From Pseudomonas sp. DG56-2 (GTDB lineage: Bacteria > Pseudomonadota > Gammaproteobacteria > Pseudomonadales > Pseudomonadaceae): a stretch of 64,000 nucleotides of DNA. The notes beneath the pieces are model-generated. The model worked only from the letters and a program-made list of their open reading frames with translations, was not told the DNA's origin and made no database searches. The position numbers were made by a program, and so were the translations under genes. The stretch is from positions 4,914,501-4,978,500 of the forward strand of contig NZ_CP032311.1 in NCBI RefSeq assembly GCF_004803755.1, read 5' to 3'. Each line of letters starts with the position of its first letter. Position 1 is the first letter of the stretch. Below, piece after piece: positions 1-8,060 of this stretch.

Positions 1-75
1 AGCCGTCTTCCCCTATCTGGAGTGCGACGGACTTGCCCGGGCGCCTTCGCGACTCTCTGAGCTTAGCGCAGAAAA

Positions 76-561
76 TCAGTGGTGATGGCCACCTTCGCCA
101 TGGACGTGGCCATGAGCTACTTCTTCTTCGCTGGCGTCACGAATGGTGATGACCTTGACCTTGAAGTTCAGGCGCTGACCCGCCAGTGGGTGGTTGCCGT
201 CGACAGTTACGTCGTCGCCATCCAGATCACGGATGGTAACGATCTGCATCTGGCCATCTGGAGCAGAAGCGTGGAACTGCATGCCCACTTCCAGTTGGTC
301 GACGCCTTCGAACATGCTGCGGTTCAGGGTGCTGACCAGTTCGGCCAGGTATTCGCCGTAGGCGTCTTCTGGTTCGATGGCAACTTCCAGTTCGTCACCG
401 GCAGTTTTACCTTCCAGGGCTTTTTCCAGGCCAGGAATGATGTTGCCTGCGCCATGCAGGTAAACCAGCGGAGCGCCGCCGGCGGAGCTGTCGATGACCT
501 CACCAGCGTCGTTGGTGAGGGTATAGTCGATGGAGACAGCCTTGTTGGCGGCGATCAGCAT
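76..561 (-). CDS. slyD: FKBP-type peptidyl-prolyl cis-trans isomerase, SlyD family
   Basis: Cytoplasmic prolyl isomerase and metallochaperone. The 161-residue product has an FKBP core with an inserted chaperone (IF) segment in the middle, seen in the run HGAGNIIPGLEKAL followed by PEDAYGEY, and it ends in a His-rich tail (HGHVHGEGGHHH) that would bind Ni or other metals, as in SlyD. The start is the ATG at 561 because homology begins at MLIAANKAV; the reading frame stays open far upstream (to 1284), but that extension lies antisense to pta and has no family similarity. Single gene, convergent with nothing visible at the window edge. Family call is firm; whether it serves hydrogenase maturation here is not shown. 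Confidence 0.93.
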   Translation of the reverse strand: MLIAANKAVSIDYTLTNDAGEVIDSSAGGAPLVYLHGAGNIIPGLEKALEGKTAGDELEVAIEPEDAYGEYLAELVSTLNRSMFEGVDQLEVGMQFHASAPDGQMQIVTIRDLDGDDVTVDGNHPLAGQRLNFKVKVITIRDASEEEVAHGHVHGEGGHHH

Positions 562-659
562 GGGGCGAGACCTTTTGCATAAGAATGTAGAGCAACAAGT
601 GTAACCAACGCATCGCTTGAAAGCGAACGCAACCCGGACCAACGGGCCCCCGCACCTGG

Positions 660-735
660 CCTGCAGGAGCAGGTTTGCCCTGCGATAGAATGTCGCGGGC
701 AGGTGGCCGGCAATCGCGGAACAAGCCCGCTCCGG
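660..735. repeat. REP-like palindromic element
   Basis: Between slyD and pta two imperfect inverted arms resembling Pseudomonas REP sequences face each other (GGAGCAGGTTTGCCCTGCGA and, reversed, TCGCGGAACAAGCCCGCTCC). It carries no ORF. The call rests on resemblance to the arms at 4562-4629 and 45977-46044 in this window. Confidence 0.55.
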
Positions 736-819
736 CGCAATACCCGCTATCGGCTGGGTGTCGATAACGATACCCTTGGCAATTGAATTTTTTGCCACAG
801 CTCTTTTCGAGAAGCTCGC

Positions 820-2916
820 ATGCAGACATTTTTCATCGCGCCGACCGACTTTGGTGTCGGCCTGACCTCCATCAGTCTCGGCCTGGTTCGTACCCTGGAG
901 CGCGCCGGCCTGAAAGTCGGCTTCTTCAAGCCGATTGCCCAACCGCACCCTGGCGACACCGGCCCGGAGCGCTCCACCGAGCTGGTTGCCCGCACCCACG
1001 GCCTCAAGCCACCCCAGCCATTGAGCCTGGGTCATGTCGAACGCATGCTCGGTGATGGTCAGCTGGATGAATTGCTCGAAGAAATCATCACCCTGTATCA
1101 GCAGGCATGCATTGGCAAGGACGTGGTGGTGGTCGAGGGCATGGTCCCTACCCGCCACGCCAGCTATGCCGCTCGGGTCAACCTGCACCTGGCCAAAAGC
1201 CTGGATGCCGAGGTAATTCTGGTATCGGCGCCGGAAAACGAAGTGCTCACCGAGCTGTCCGGCCGAGTCGAGTTGCAGGCGCAACTGTTCGGCGGCCCGA
1301 AAGACCCGAAAGTGCTAGGTGTGATCCTCAACAAAGTGCGCACCGACGAAAGCATGAACGTGTTCGCCGACCGCTTGAAAGAGCACTCGCCGTTGCTACG
1401 CGGTGGTGACTTCCGCCTGTTGGGCTGCATTCCCTACCAGGCAGACCTCAACGCCCCACGCACCCGCGATGTGGCCGAGTTGCTCGGTGCCCAAGTGCTC
1501 AACGCTGGTGACTACGAACAGCGGCGGATGAACAAGATCATTATCTGCGCCCGAACCGTGGCCAACACCGTGCCCCTGCTCAAGCCGGGCACCCTGGTGG
1601 TAACACCGGGTGACCGTGACGACATCATCCTCGCGGTAAGCCTGGCAGCGATCAACGGCGTACCGCTTGCTGGTCTGCTGCTGACCAGCGACAGCAAGCC
1701 TGACCCGCGCATTCTCGAACTGTGCCAGGGCGCTTTGCTGGCAGGCCTGCCGATTCTCTCGGTGAGCACCGGCTCCTACGACACCGCCAACCAATTGAAC
1801 CAGCTCAACAAGGAAATCCCGGTGGATGACCGCGAGCGTGCGGAAATCATCACCGACTTCGTCGCCAGTTACTTGGATGCCGACTGGCTGCACCTGCGCT
1901 GCGGTACCCCACGCGAGCTGCGACTGTCGCCAGCGGTGTTCCGTTATCAGTTGATCCAGCGCGCCCAACAAGCCAACAAGCGCATCGTCTTGCCTGAGGG
2001 CGCCGAGCCGATGACCGTGCAGGCTGCGGCCATTTGCCAGGCCCGCGGCATCGCCCGCTGCGTGTTGCTGGCCAAGCCTGACGATGTACAGGCCGTGGCG
2101 CGGGCTCAGGGCATCACCTTGCCCGAAGGTCTGGAAATACTTGACCCGGACCTGATTCGCGAGCGCTATGTAGAACCGATGGTCAGCTTGCGCAAAAGCA
2201 AGAGCCTGAACGCCCCCATGGCCGAGCAACAACTTGAAGACCCGGTAGTGATCGGCACCATGATGCTGGCACTGGACGAAGTCGATGGCCTGGTTTCCGG
2301 GCTGGTCCACTCTACTGCCAACACCATCCGCCCCGCCTTGCAACTGATCAAGACTGCGCCGGGCTGCAGCCTGGTGTCTTCGGTGTTTTTCATGCTGTTT
2401 CCCGAACAGGTCCTGGTGTACGGCGATTGCGTAATGAATCCGCACCCTACCGCCAATGAATTGGCAGAGATCGCCTTGCAAAGTGCCGACTCGGCCGAAG
2501 CCTTCGGCATCGCTCCACGCGTGGCAATGATCAGTTATTCCAGCGGTGAGTCGGCTAGCGGCGAAGAAGTGCAGAAGGTGCGCGAGGCCACCTTGCTGGC
2601 GCAGGAAACTCAACGCAATCTGCAGATCGATGGCCCCTTGCAGTACGACACGGCCGCCAACCTGCAGATCGCTCGCGAACTGGCGCCCAACAGCCAGGTA
2701 GCGGGCCGTGCGACGGTCTTCGTGTTCCCCGACCTGAACACCGGCAACACGACCCACAAGGCAGTGCAACGCAGCGCCGACTGTGTAAGCCTTGGGCCGA
2801 TGCTGCAAGGCCTGCGTAAACCGGTCAACGATCTGCCACGCGGCGCCCAGGTCGATGACATCGTCTACACCATTGCCCTGACTGCGATTCAGGCCAACCG
2901 CTCACTGGATAGCTGA
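820..2916 (+). CDS. pta: Phosphate acetyltransferase
   Basis: Interconverts acetyl-CoA and acetyl phosphate in the cytosol. The 698-residue protein has the long three-part form found in proteobacteria: an N-terminal P-loop-like domain (about 1-210, beginning FFIAPTDFGVGLTS, a dethiobiotin-synthetase-like fold), a DRTGG domain (about 220-330), and the catalytic PTA/PTB domain (about 370-695) with the conserved VLPEGAEP and GRATVFVFPDLNTGN stretches. The usual partner ackA is not next to it in the window. The stop is two bases before the acyltransferase ATG at 2919, so the two are probably co-transcribed. A 470-codon open frame on the other strand is a shadow of this gene. Confidence 0.97.
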   Translation: MQTFFIAPTDFGVGLTSISLGLVRTLERAGLKVGFFKPIAQPHPGDTGPERSTELVARTHGLKPPQPLSLGHVERMLGDGQLDELLEEIITLYQQACIGKDVVVVEGMVPTRHASYAARVNLHLAKSLDAEVILVSAPENEVLTELSGRVELQAQLFGGPKDPKVLGVILNKVRTDESMNVFADRLKEHSPLLRGGDFRLLGCIPYQADLNAPRTRDVAELLGAQVLNAGDYEQRRMNKIIICARTVANTVPLLKPGTLVVTPGDRDDIILAVSLAAINGVPLAGLLLTSDSKPDPRILELCQGALLAGLPILSVSTGSYDTANQLNQLNKEIPVDDRERAEIITDFVASYLDADWLHLRCGTPRELRLSPAVFRYQLIQRAQQANKRIVLPEGAEPMTVQAAAICQARGIARCVLLAKPDDVQAVARAQGITLPEGLEILDPDLIRERYVEPMVSLRKSKSLNAPMAEQQLEDPVVIGTMMLALDEVDGLVSGLVHSTANTIRPALQLIKTAPGCSLVSSVFFMLFPEQVLVYGDCVMNPHPTANELAEIALQSADSAEAFGIAPRVAMISYSSGESASGEEVQKVREATLLAQETQRNLQIDGPLQYDTAANLQIARELAPNSQVAGRATVFVFPDLNTGNTTHKAVQRSADCVSLGPMLQGLRKPVNDLPRGAQVDDIVYTIALTAIQANRSLDS

Positions 2917-2918
2917 CC

Positions 2919-3821
2919 ATGCTCGGATTTCTACCCGCGCCGCTGCGCGGGGTAATAGCCTCGTTGTTGCTAGGCCTCAACACCATCGTCTGCTGCACGC
3001 CGTTGTTCATCGTCAGCCTGTTCAAACTGTGCCTGCCGTTCGCGGCGGCGCAGCGGGTTACCGATGAACTGATGCGGCACATCCACGAAGCCTGGATCAG
3101 CAACAACAACGCCTGGATCAATCTGCTGGGCAAAGCCCGCTGGCAGGTCGAAGGTTTGGCTGGGCTGGACTATCAGCACAGCTATCTGATCACCAGTAAT
3201 CATCAAAGCTGGGTGGATATCCTGGTCCTGCAGTACGTGCTAAATCGACGTATTCGCCCGTTGAAGTTCTTCCTCAAGCAGGTACTGATATGGGTGCCAG
3301 TGATAGGCCTGGCCTGGTGGGCCCTGGGTTTTCCGTTCATGAAGCGCTACACCAAGGCGTATCTGGCCAAGCACCCGGAAAAGGCCGGTAAAGACCTGGA
3401 GACCACCCGGCGAACCTGTGCCAAGTTCCGTGGCAAACCCACCGCCATTTTCAACTTCGCCGAAGGCACCCGCTTCGCCCTGGGCAAACACCACCAACAG
3501 CAATCGCCCTTCAAGCATTTACTCAAGCCCAAGGCTGGCGGCATCGCCTTCGTGCTCGATGCCATGGGCGAACAGTTGCAGTCGATCGTCAACGTCACCC
3601 TCCATTACCCAGCCGGCGCACCCGGGTTCTGGGACCTGTTGTGCGGGCGAGTGAAGCACTTTGTCGTACATCTCGAAGAGCTGGCCATTCCGGCTGAATT
3701 CCTGGGTAAAAACTACGACCAGGATGAAGCCTACCGCTTGGCCTTCCAGCAATGGATCAACCAGCTGTGGCAAGACAAAGACGCCCTGCTCGAGCGCCTC
3801 AAGGCCCAACACCCTGCCTGA
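2919..3821 (+). CDS. Membrane-associated acyltransferase (PlsC/YihG-like)
   Basis: A 300-residue PlsC-superfamily enzyme that likely transfers an acyl chain to a lysophospholipid or related acceptor at the inner membrane. Motifs seen: an N-terminal hydrophobic segment (residues about 11-45), the catalytic HX4D motif (NHQSWVD, H95 and D100) and the acceptor-binding EGTR motif (FAEGTRF). It is closest in layout to E. coli YihG rather than PlsC because of its length and the long C-terminal part. It follows pta after two bases. Substrate is inferred only from family. Confidence 0.88.
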   Translation: MLGFLPAPLRGVIASLLLGLNTIVCCTPLFIVSLFKLCLPFAAAQRVTDELMRHIHEAWISNNNAWINLLGKARWQVEGLAGLDYQHSYLITSNHQSWVDILVLQYVLNRRIRPLKFFLKQVLIWVPVIGLAWWALGFPFMKRYTKAYLAKHPEKAGKDLETTRRTCAKFRGKPTAIFNFAEGTRFALGKHHQQQSPFKHLLKPKAGGIAFVLDAMGEQLQSIVNVTLHYPAGAPGFWDLLCGRVKHFVVHLEELAIPAEFLGKNYDQDEAYRLAFQQWINQLWQDKDALLERLKAQHPA

Positions 3822-3835
3822 GTAAACCTGCCCTG

Positions 3836-3864
3836 CCCAAGCGGGAAGTTTTCTTCCCCTTGGG
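3836..3864. terminator. Hairpin downstream of acyltransferase gene, possible terminator
   Basis: CCCAAG-C-GGGAAG pairs with CTTCCC-CTTGGG around a TTTT loop, with a single bulged C. It is 15 bases past the stop codon at 3821. No T-run follows, so it may be a weak or factor-assisted terminator or a transcript-end stabiliser. Confidence 0.45.
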
Positions 3865-3970
3865 ACTGAGTCAAATCAACAGAAAATCACCTAGCGCTTC
3901 CAAGTTTCCTTTCAGCATCTATGCTCTCTCCACGATGTTTCTCAATAGCCATCACATGGAAAGCATGCCT

Positions 3971-4549
3971 ATGAAACCGCTGCGCACCCTGACTCACGCC
4001 ATTGCTCTCGCTTCGCTCATGACTGCAGCCAGTTTCTCGGTGCAGGCGCAGGATATCCTGATCAGTGGCACGGCCATTGAGGATGATGTGGTAACCAAAG
4101 TATTGGCGATCGACATGGACAAGCGCCTGGTAACGGTCGCAGGCCCGAATGACACCCAGGTCCCGATTCAGGTTTCAGAACAGGCCAAGGCGCTGGGCAA
4201 CCTGAAGGTCGGCGATGATGTAAACGTGCATGTAACCCGCTCTGTGGCGACGGTGCTGGATACCAACGTCGGCGGCGAGCCAGGTGCCAGCAAGGAAGCC
4301 GGAATCATCCGCGCCACCAAGGAAAACCCCAATCCGGGCGGCGAAGCGTTCCGCCAGATCAAAATTACCTCGAAGATCACCAAGATCGACCTGAAGTCTC
4401 ACGAAGTCACCCTGATGCCGCCAGAAGGCCCGCAGAAAGTGGTGAAAGTTGAAGACCCAGAACTGCAGGCTCGGATGAAAAACCTCAAGGTGGGTCAGAC
4501 TGTCGACATCGTCTTCACCGATGTACTGAAGATCACCACCAAACACTGA
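3971..4549 (+). CDS. Secreted protein of unknown function with internal duplication
   Basis: 192 residues. A Sec signal peptide is evident (MKPLRTLTHAIALASLMTAA...VQA|Q, about 27 residues), so the mature protein is probably periplasmic. The mature part shows two similar halves: each has a run of alternating hydrophobic strands, followed by LKVGDDVNVHVTRSV in the first half and LKVGQTVDIVFTDVL in the second, which suggests a duplicated small beta domain. The ATG at 3971 is preferred over the one at 3965 because GGAAAG at 3958-3963 is seven bases upstream of it. I do not recognise the family. It sits alone between the acyltransferase and a REP-like element. Confidence 0.85.
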   Translation: MKPLRTLTHAIALASLMTAASFSVQAQDILISGTAIEDDVVTKVLAIDMDKRLVTVAGPNDTQVPIQVSEQAKALGNLKVGDDVNVHVTRSVATVLDTNVGGEPGASKEAGIIRATKENPNPGGEAFRQIKITSKITKIDLKSHEVTLMPPEGPQKVVKVEDPELQARMKNLKVGQTVDIVFTDVLKITTKH

Positions 4550-4561
4550 CCACTGTGATTA

Positions 4562-4629
4562 GGAACGGGCTTACCCTACGATTGCGAACTGGCTGTTACA
4601 TCGCATCCCAGGATAAGCCCGCTCCCGCA
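4562..4629. repeat. REP-like palindromic element
   Basis: Two inverted arms (GGAACGGGCTTACCCTACGA and, reversed, GGATAAGCCCGCTCCC) flank a short spacer in the gap between convergent genes. The form matches the REP-like elements elsewhere in the window. Confidence 0.55.
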
Positions 4630-4643
4630 GTGGTGAGTTGCAG

Positions 4644-4946
4644 TTAGCGCATTGTGCGACTCTCCAGGCCATCGAGCAACGAATCGATCAGGCCCTTGGC
4701 CATTTCCATTGAATGCAAGGACGACTGGACGAATCCTCGGCCAGGCTCGCGGGTGTATTCAACCGCCAGTGGCGCGGTCATGCTCGCGCACTTCAGATAC
4801 AGCGCTGCATGCACCAAGGCATCTTCGACATTGACTCCTCTGCACACGGAAAATAACGGCGGATGGCCTACATCACAGAGGCCAAAAGGGGTTTCCGTGG
4901 TTTCGAGGAGGTGAAATTCTGGAAGATCGGGAACAGTTTTCTTCAT
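4644..4946 (-). CDS. DUF6124/DUF3077-type protein
   Basis: A 100-residue protein of a Pseudomonas-specific family of unknown function. The family pattern is visible: N-terminal KKTVPDLPEF, a central LFSVCRGVNVEDALVHAALYLKCASM segment where a short strand leads into a helix with small and hydrophobic residues, and a C-terminal helix (MEMAKGLIDSLLDGL). There is no signal peptide or membrane segment, so it is presumably cytosolic. AAAAGGAG lies seven bases before the ATG at 4946. The leader upstream is strongly structured (see 4951-5104), which suggests translational control. Family assignment is from memory of the motif pattern; no function is known to me. Confidence 0.8.
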   Translation of the reverse strand: MKKTVPDLPEFHLLETTETPFGLCDVGHPPLFSVCRGVNVEDALVHAALYLKCASMTAPLAVEYTREPGRGFVQSSLHSMEMAKGLIDSLLDGLESRTMR

Positions 4947-4950
4947 GATG

Positions 4951-5104
4951 GAACTCCTTTTGAAGTGGAGCCACCACCAAATCGTCGCCAAACGAATGGG
5001 TGGCGGCTGTACGCGGGTTGGCGAACCGAGACAAAAGGAAAACCCGGCAGGGCGAAAGCCCTCCCGCGCACAGCCACCATAAAAACTATGGTGAGGTCTT
5101 TTGT
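4951..5104 (-). ncRNA. Structured leader RNA of the DUF6124-type gene, candidate cis-regulator
   Basis: Read on the minus strand. A long helix P1 pairs 5063-5074 with 5006-5017 (11 Watson-Crick pairs and one U-G), extended by GGUG/CACC (5075-5078 with 4999-5002). Inside lie two hairpins: AGGGC-UUUC-GCCCU (5049-5062) and CCGGG...CUCGG (5043-5047 with 5026-5030), giving a three-way junction. The 12-base loop of the second hairpin (5031-5042) contains UCCUUUUG, which is complementary to CAAAAGGA in the ribosome binding site at 4954-4961. A competing hairpin (5075-5080 with 5088-5093) uses the outer part of P1. All pairings are read by eye; the regulatory role is inference. Confidence 0.6.
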
Positions 5105-5276
5105 TCGCTCCGAGTCGCCAAACCCGATCGCTGATAATGCAGCGACCCAATTAGCCTAGTGGCGTACTTCCCTCGGAGCAATCATCTGCAGAGCGACAGA
5201 ATTCGTAGGATAGGTCCTAGGAACCAAGCAAAGCCAGTACAAGCCTGTTGCAGACCGCTTTTACCGACAGCAATTC

Positions 5277-5306
5277 AGAAAAAAGGGGAGCCATTTGGCT
5301 CCCCTT
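5277..5306 (-). terminator. Intrinsic terminator of the OmpA-type lipoprotein gene
   Basis: AAGGGGAGCC-AAAT-GGCTCCCCTT on the minus strand, followed by a T-run, lies 18 bases after the stop codon at 5324. It is a classic factor-independent terminator. Confidence 0.85.
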
Positions 5307-5323
5307 CTTACATTCGCTGAAAC

Positions 5324-6019
5324 TTACTGGTACTGCTGGCCAGGAATCGGCTTCAGGTTGACCTCTACACGACGGTTTTGCGCACGGCCATTGGCATCGG
5401 CGTTGCTCGCGATCGGCTGGTCAGGGCCCATGCCACGAGCGGTAACGCGGCTGGCGTCAACACCTTGGGAGGTCAGGTAAGACACGACCGATTGCGCACG
5501 ACGCTGGGACAGGTCCATGTTGTGCTGGCGGCTGCCGGTGCTGTCGGTATAGCCCACGACTTCAATGGTGTTCTGGTTGAACTGCTTGAAGGAGTTGGCC
5601 AGGTTGTTCAGGGGCGAGTAGAAGCTTGGAGCAATGTTCGCCGAGTCGGTCGCGAAAGTGATGTTGCCCGGCATGATCAGCTTGATCTGATCGCCCTGAC
5701 GCTGCACTTCTACACCGGTATTGGCCATGCTTTCACGCAAGGCAGCTTCCTGCTTGTCGGCGTAGTAGCCGTAACCTGCTGCGGCAGCCCCTACGGCAGC
5801 GGCACCAATCAACGCGCCCTTGCCACGATTGTTATGGTCGATGGCCGCACCGGCAATTGCACCGGCCAACGCGCCCAGGCCGCCGTACTTGGCGGTTTTG
5901 CTCATCCCGGTGGAGCCCTGTTGTGCCTGACCCTGACTGTCGTACGGGTTCTGGCTGGCACAGCCGGACATCAAGGCGGCAACAGTAGCGACGATAATCA
6001 AACGACGCATGGTGAACAT
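5324..6019 (-). CDS. OmpA-family outer-membrane lipoprotein (YiaD-like)
   Basis: 231 residues. A lipobox (ALMSGC, Cys20) indicates a lipid-anchored outer-membrane protein. Residues about 38-80 are Gly/Ala-rich with spaced glycines (glycine-zipper type), and residues about 115-225 form an OmpA C-terminal peptidoglycan-binding domain, with the typical GYTDSTGSRQHNMDLSQRRA motif. The role is probably to link the outer membrane to the cell wall. The ATG at 6019 is chosen because AGGAG is seven bases upstream; an in-frame ATG at 6010 has no such site. Confidence 0.92.
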   Translation of the reverse strand: MFTMRRLIIVATVAALMSGCASQNPYDSQGQAQQGSTGMSKTAKYGGLGALAGAIAGAAIDHNNRGKGALIGAAAVGAAAAGYGYYADKQEAALRESMANTGVEVQRQGDQIKLIMPGNITFATDSANIAPSFYSPLNNLANSFKQFNQNTIEVVGYTDSTGSRQHNMDLSQRRAQSVVSYLTSQGVDASRVTARGMGPDQPIASNADANGRAQNRRVEVNLKPIPGQQYQ

Positions 6020-6115
6020 GGACAAGCTCCTACTGAAATTCAAAAGTGCAGGCAGACCGATTAGCGGTTCTGTGCCAGCCTTGGATTGCGAAATAGTAAA
6101 AAAATTCCGTAACGC

Positions 6116-6760
6116 TCAAGCGCGTACGAATGGGTTCTGACGCATTTCGTCACCCAGACGAGTGTCCGGACCGTGCCCGGTGACTACCGTGGCGTCCTCA
6201 TCCAGACTGTACAGACGCTGTTTGATCGAGCGAACGATAGTCGCTTGGTCACCGCCCCACAAATCAGTACGACCAATTCCCCGGCGGAACAAGGTATCAC
6301 CGGCGATCAACAGCTTGGCATCGGCGAACCAGAAACTCATTGAGCCAGGCGTGTGCCCCGGCGTGTGCAGGGCCACGCCGCAACCACACGCCAGCTCTTC
6401 GTCATCGGCCAACCAGCTGTCTGGCGATGGCACCGGCGTGTAGGGCACGCCGAACATCTGACACTGCATTTCCAGGTTGTCCCAGAGGAACTGATCGTCC
6501 TTGTGCAGGTGCAAGGTTGCACCGGTCTTTTCCTTCAACTGCCCAGAGGCCAGGAAGTGATCCAGGTGTGCGTGGGTATGGATGATGCTCACCACCTTGA
6601 GGCCGTGCGCATCCAGGCGTGCGAGGATCTGTTCATGGTTGCCACCGGGGTCGACGACGATGGCCTTCTTGCTGATCGGGTCGCCGATGATGGTGCAGTT
6701 GCACTGCAACGGGCCGACAGGGAAGGTTTCGCGAATGAGCGCAGGTTTTCCGGATTCCAT
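6116..6760 (-). CDS. MBL-fold metallo-hydrolase (glyoxalase II-like)
   Basis: A 214-residue metallo-beta-lactamase-fold hydrolase. The two-metal motif THAHLDH (H63, H65, D67, H68) is present, with later ligands in HTPGHTPGS, AGDTLF and VVTGHGPDT. Length and motifs match the YcbL/GloB-like subgroup, which cleaves thioesters such as S-lactoylglutathione. It lacks the C-terminal helical glutathione-binding domain of true GloB. AAGGAG precedes the ATG at 6760. It is a single-gene unit on the minus strand. The exact substrate is unknown. Confidence 0.9.
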   Translation of the reverse strand: MESGKPALIRETFPVGPLQCNCTIIGDPISKKAIVVDPGGNHEQILARLDAHGLKVVSIIHTHAHLDHFLASGQLKEKTGATLHLHKDDQFLWDNLEMQCQMFGVPYTPVPSPDSWLADDEELACGCGVALHTPGHTPGSMSFWFADAKLLIAGDTLFRRGIGRTDLWGGDQATIVRSIKQRLYSLDEDATVVTGHGPDTRLGDEMRQNPFVRA

Positions 6761-6835
6761 GGGTGCTCCTTGAACATTGATGGCCCATTTTGACGCAGTA
6801 AAAGAAAGTGGGCGACCACTTTGGCAGCAAGCCGA

Positions 6836-7585
6836 TCAGAACGAGTGGAAGACCAGCATCCCTCCCTCGGCATCCGGGCTGGCGTCGGAAAAACCTTTTA
6901 CAGCGTACAGCTGGACTTTCCATTGCTGGTTGAGCTTATGAGTGACAAATAACGTGAGCTCCTGGATTTGCGAACCGGTGGAAACCACTTTCTGCCGCCA
7001 ATCGTAGGACGCTCCTGCAGTGGTGCGTACTGCGATGGGCGTGGCGAAACCCAGGCTGGCAAATACCGGATCATCAAAATCGCTATCGCGCGGGTCGCCG
7101 TATTTTTTCCAGCCCAGCGTAGCGAAGCCGGTTACCGGGCCAAATGCCTTGGCGACATCAACCTGAGCGGTATAGTCGGTCTCGCCCGTGCCCAAACACT
7201 GGTCTTCATCTGCGGTGGGGAACTTCACCTTTCCTATCAGATCCACGAAGACGCCATTTTCACTGCCATCGAGCAGCGCATAGCTTGCGCTGCCCACCGT
7301 ATCGCCGAGGCCGCTTTCTACATCCCGACAACCACCGGGCAGTGGGTCTCCGTCCGGGCCCACTTCGGGGTTGGTAATCCGCAACCAGGGCACGGTCACT
7401 TTGTAGGTCATGGGCCCGGTTTCGTACTTGCCGACAACGGGCACGTACCAGATTTCCGAGGTGGTGTCGGTGCCATAGTCACCGCTTGAGTAATCGAAGC
7501 CAACAGCAGTACTGAACGTATCGGCCAGAGCCGGCAGGCTTAAACTGGCAAACAGGCTAGCGAGCAAAGTGAGCGTAGGTCTCAT
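6836..7585 (-). CDS. Putative outer-membrane beta-barrel protein (transporter-like)
   Basis: 249 residues. A signal peptide (MRPTLTLLASLFASLSLPALA|D) is followed by alternating hydrophobic/polar strands with many aromatic residues and a C-terminal Phe (LVFHSF), the hallmark of outer-membrane barrels. The pattern resembles the MetA-pathway phenol-degradation/transporter Pfam family, but I would not assign a substrate. The ATG at 7585 has GAGG five bases upstream; the GTG at 7591 and ATG at 7588 are too close to it. It lies just downstream, in the same direction, of the DUF6502-DUF5666 pair, 104 bases after it, and may belong to the same functional unit. Confidence 0.8.
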   Translation of the reverse strand: MRPTLTLLASLFASLSLPALADTFSTAVGFDYSSGDYGTDTTSEIWYVPVVGKYETGPMTYKVTVPWLRITNPEVGPDGDPLPGGCRDVESGLGDTVGSASYALLDGSENGVFVDLIGKVKFPTADEDQCLGTGETDYTAQVDVAKAFGPVTGFATLGWKKYGDPRDSDFDDPVFASLGFATPIAVRTTAGASYDWRQKVVSTGSQIQELTLFVTHKLNQQWKVQLYAVKGFSDASPDAEGGMLVFHSF

Positions 7586-7689
7586 CATCACCTCAAGGCC
7601 GCGCAGGGAAACGCTATCAGGCCTTGTCAGCCTAGTTGCTTATCAGCAAATTGTTGGCTGCCGACAGGGCAGAAAAAACGCCGATACGC

Positions 7690-8060
7690 TCAGTCGGGGC
7701 GCTCTGCTTTCTCGGGCTTTTCGACTTTTTCGACCTTTTCCACTTTTTCGGGCTTCTCTACTTTCTCCGCCTTTTCGACCTTCTCAGGCTTCTCTACTTT
7801 CTCCGCCTTTTCGACCTTCTCAGGCTTCTCTACTTTCTCGACCTTTTCCACCTTCTCGGGCTTCTCTACTTTCTCGATCTTTTCCACCTTCTCGGGCTTC
7901 TCTACCTTTTCGGCCTTTTCCACCTTCTCAGGCTTCTCTATCTTTTCGGCCTTTTCTACCTTCTCAGGCTTATCTACCTTTTCGGCTTTCTCAACCTTCT
8001 CAACCTTCTCAACCTTCTCGACTTTTTCAGCCTTTTCGCCCTTTTCGGATCGTCCGCTGC
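7690..8060 (-). repeat. Tandem repeats encoding (E-K-V/A/P) units
   Basis: The 3' end of the DUF5666 gene is built from imperfect repeats of about 12 or 24 bases encoding EKVE, EKPE and EKAE tetrads. This is coding low-complexity DNA that could change length by slippage; it is not a CRISPR array because there are no unique spacers. Confidence 0.8.

Noticed and set aside
562..1284. 241-codon N-terminal extension of the slyD frame
   Set aside because: It lies antisense to pta, has no family similarity, and the FKBP fold begins exactly at the ATG at 561.
1396..2808. 470-codon open frame opposite pta
   Set aside because: Mirror frame of a GC-rich gene; its protein is low in complexity and has no recognisable motif.
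7690..8060. Possible CRISPR-like repeat array
   Set aside because: Repeats are contiguous, in frame and have no unique spacers; they encode a Glu-Lys-Val tail.
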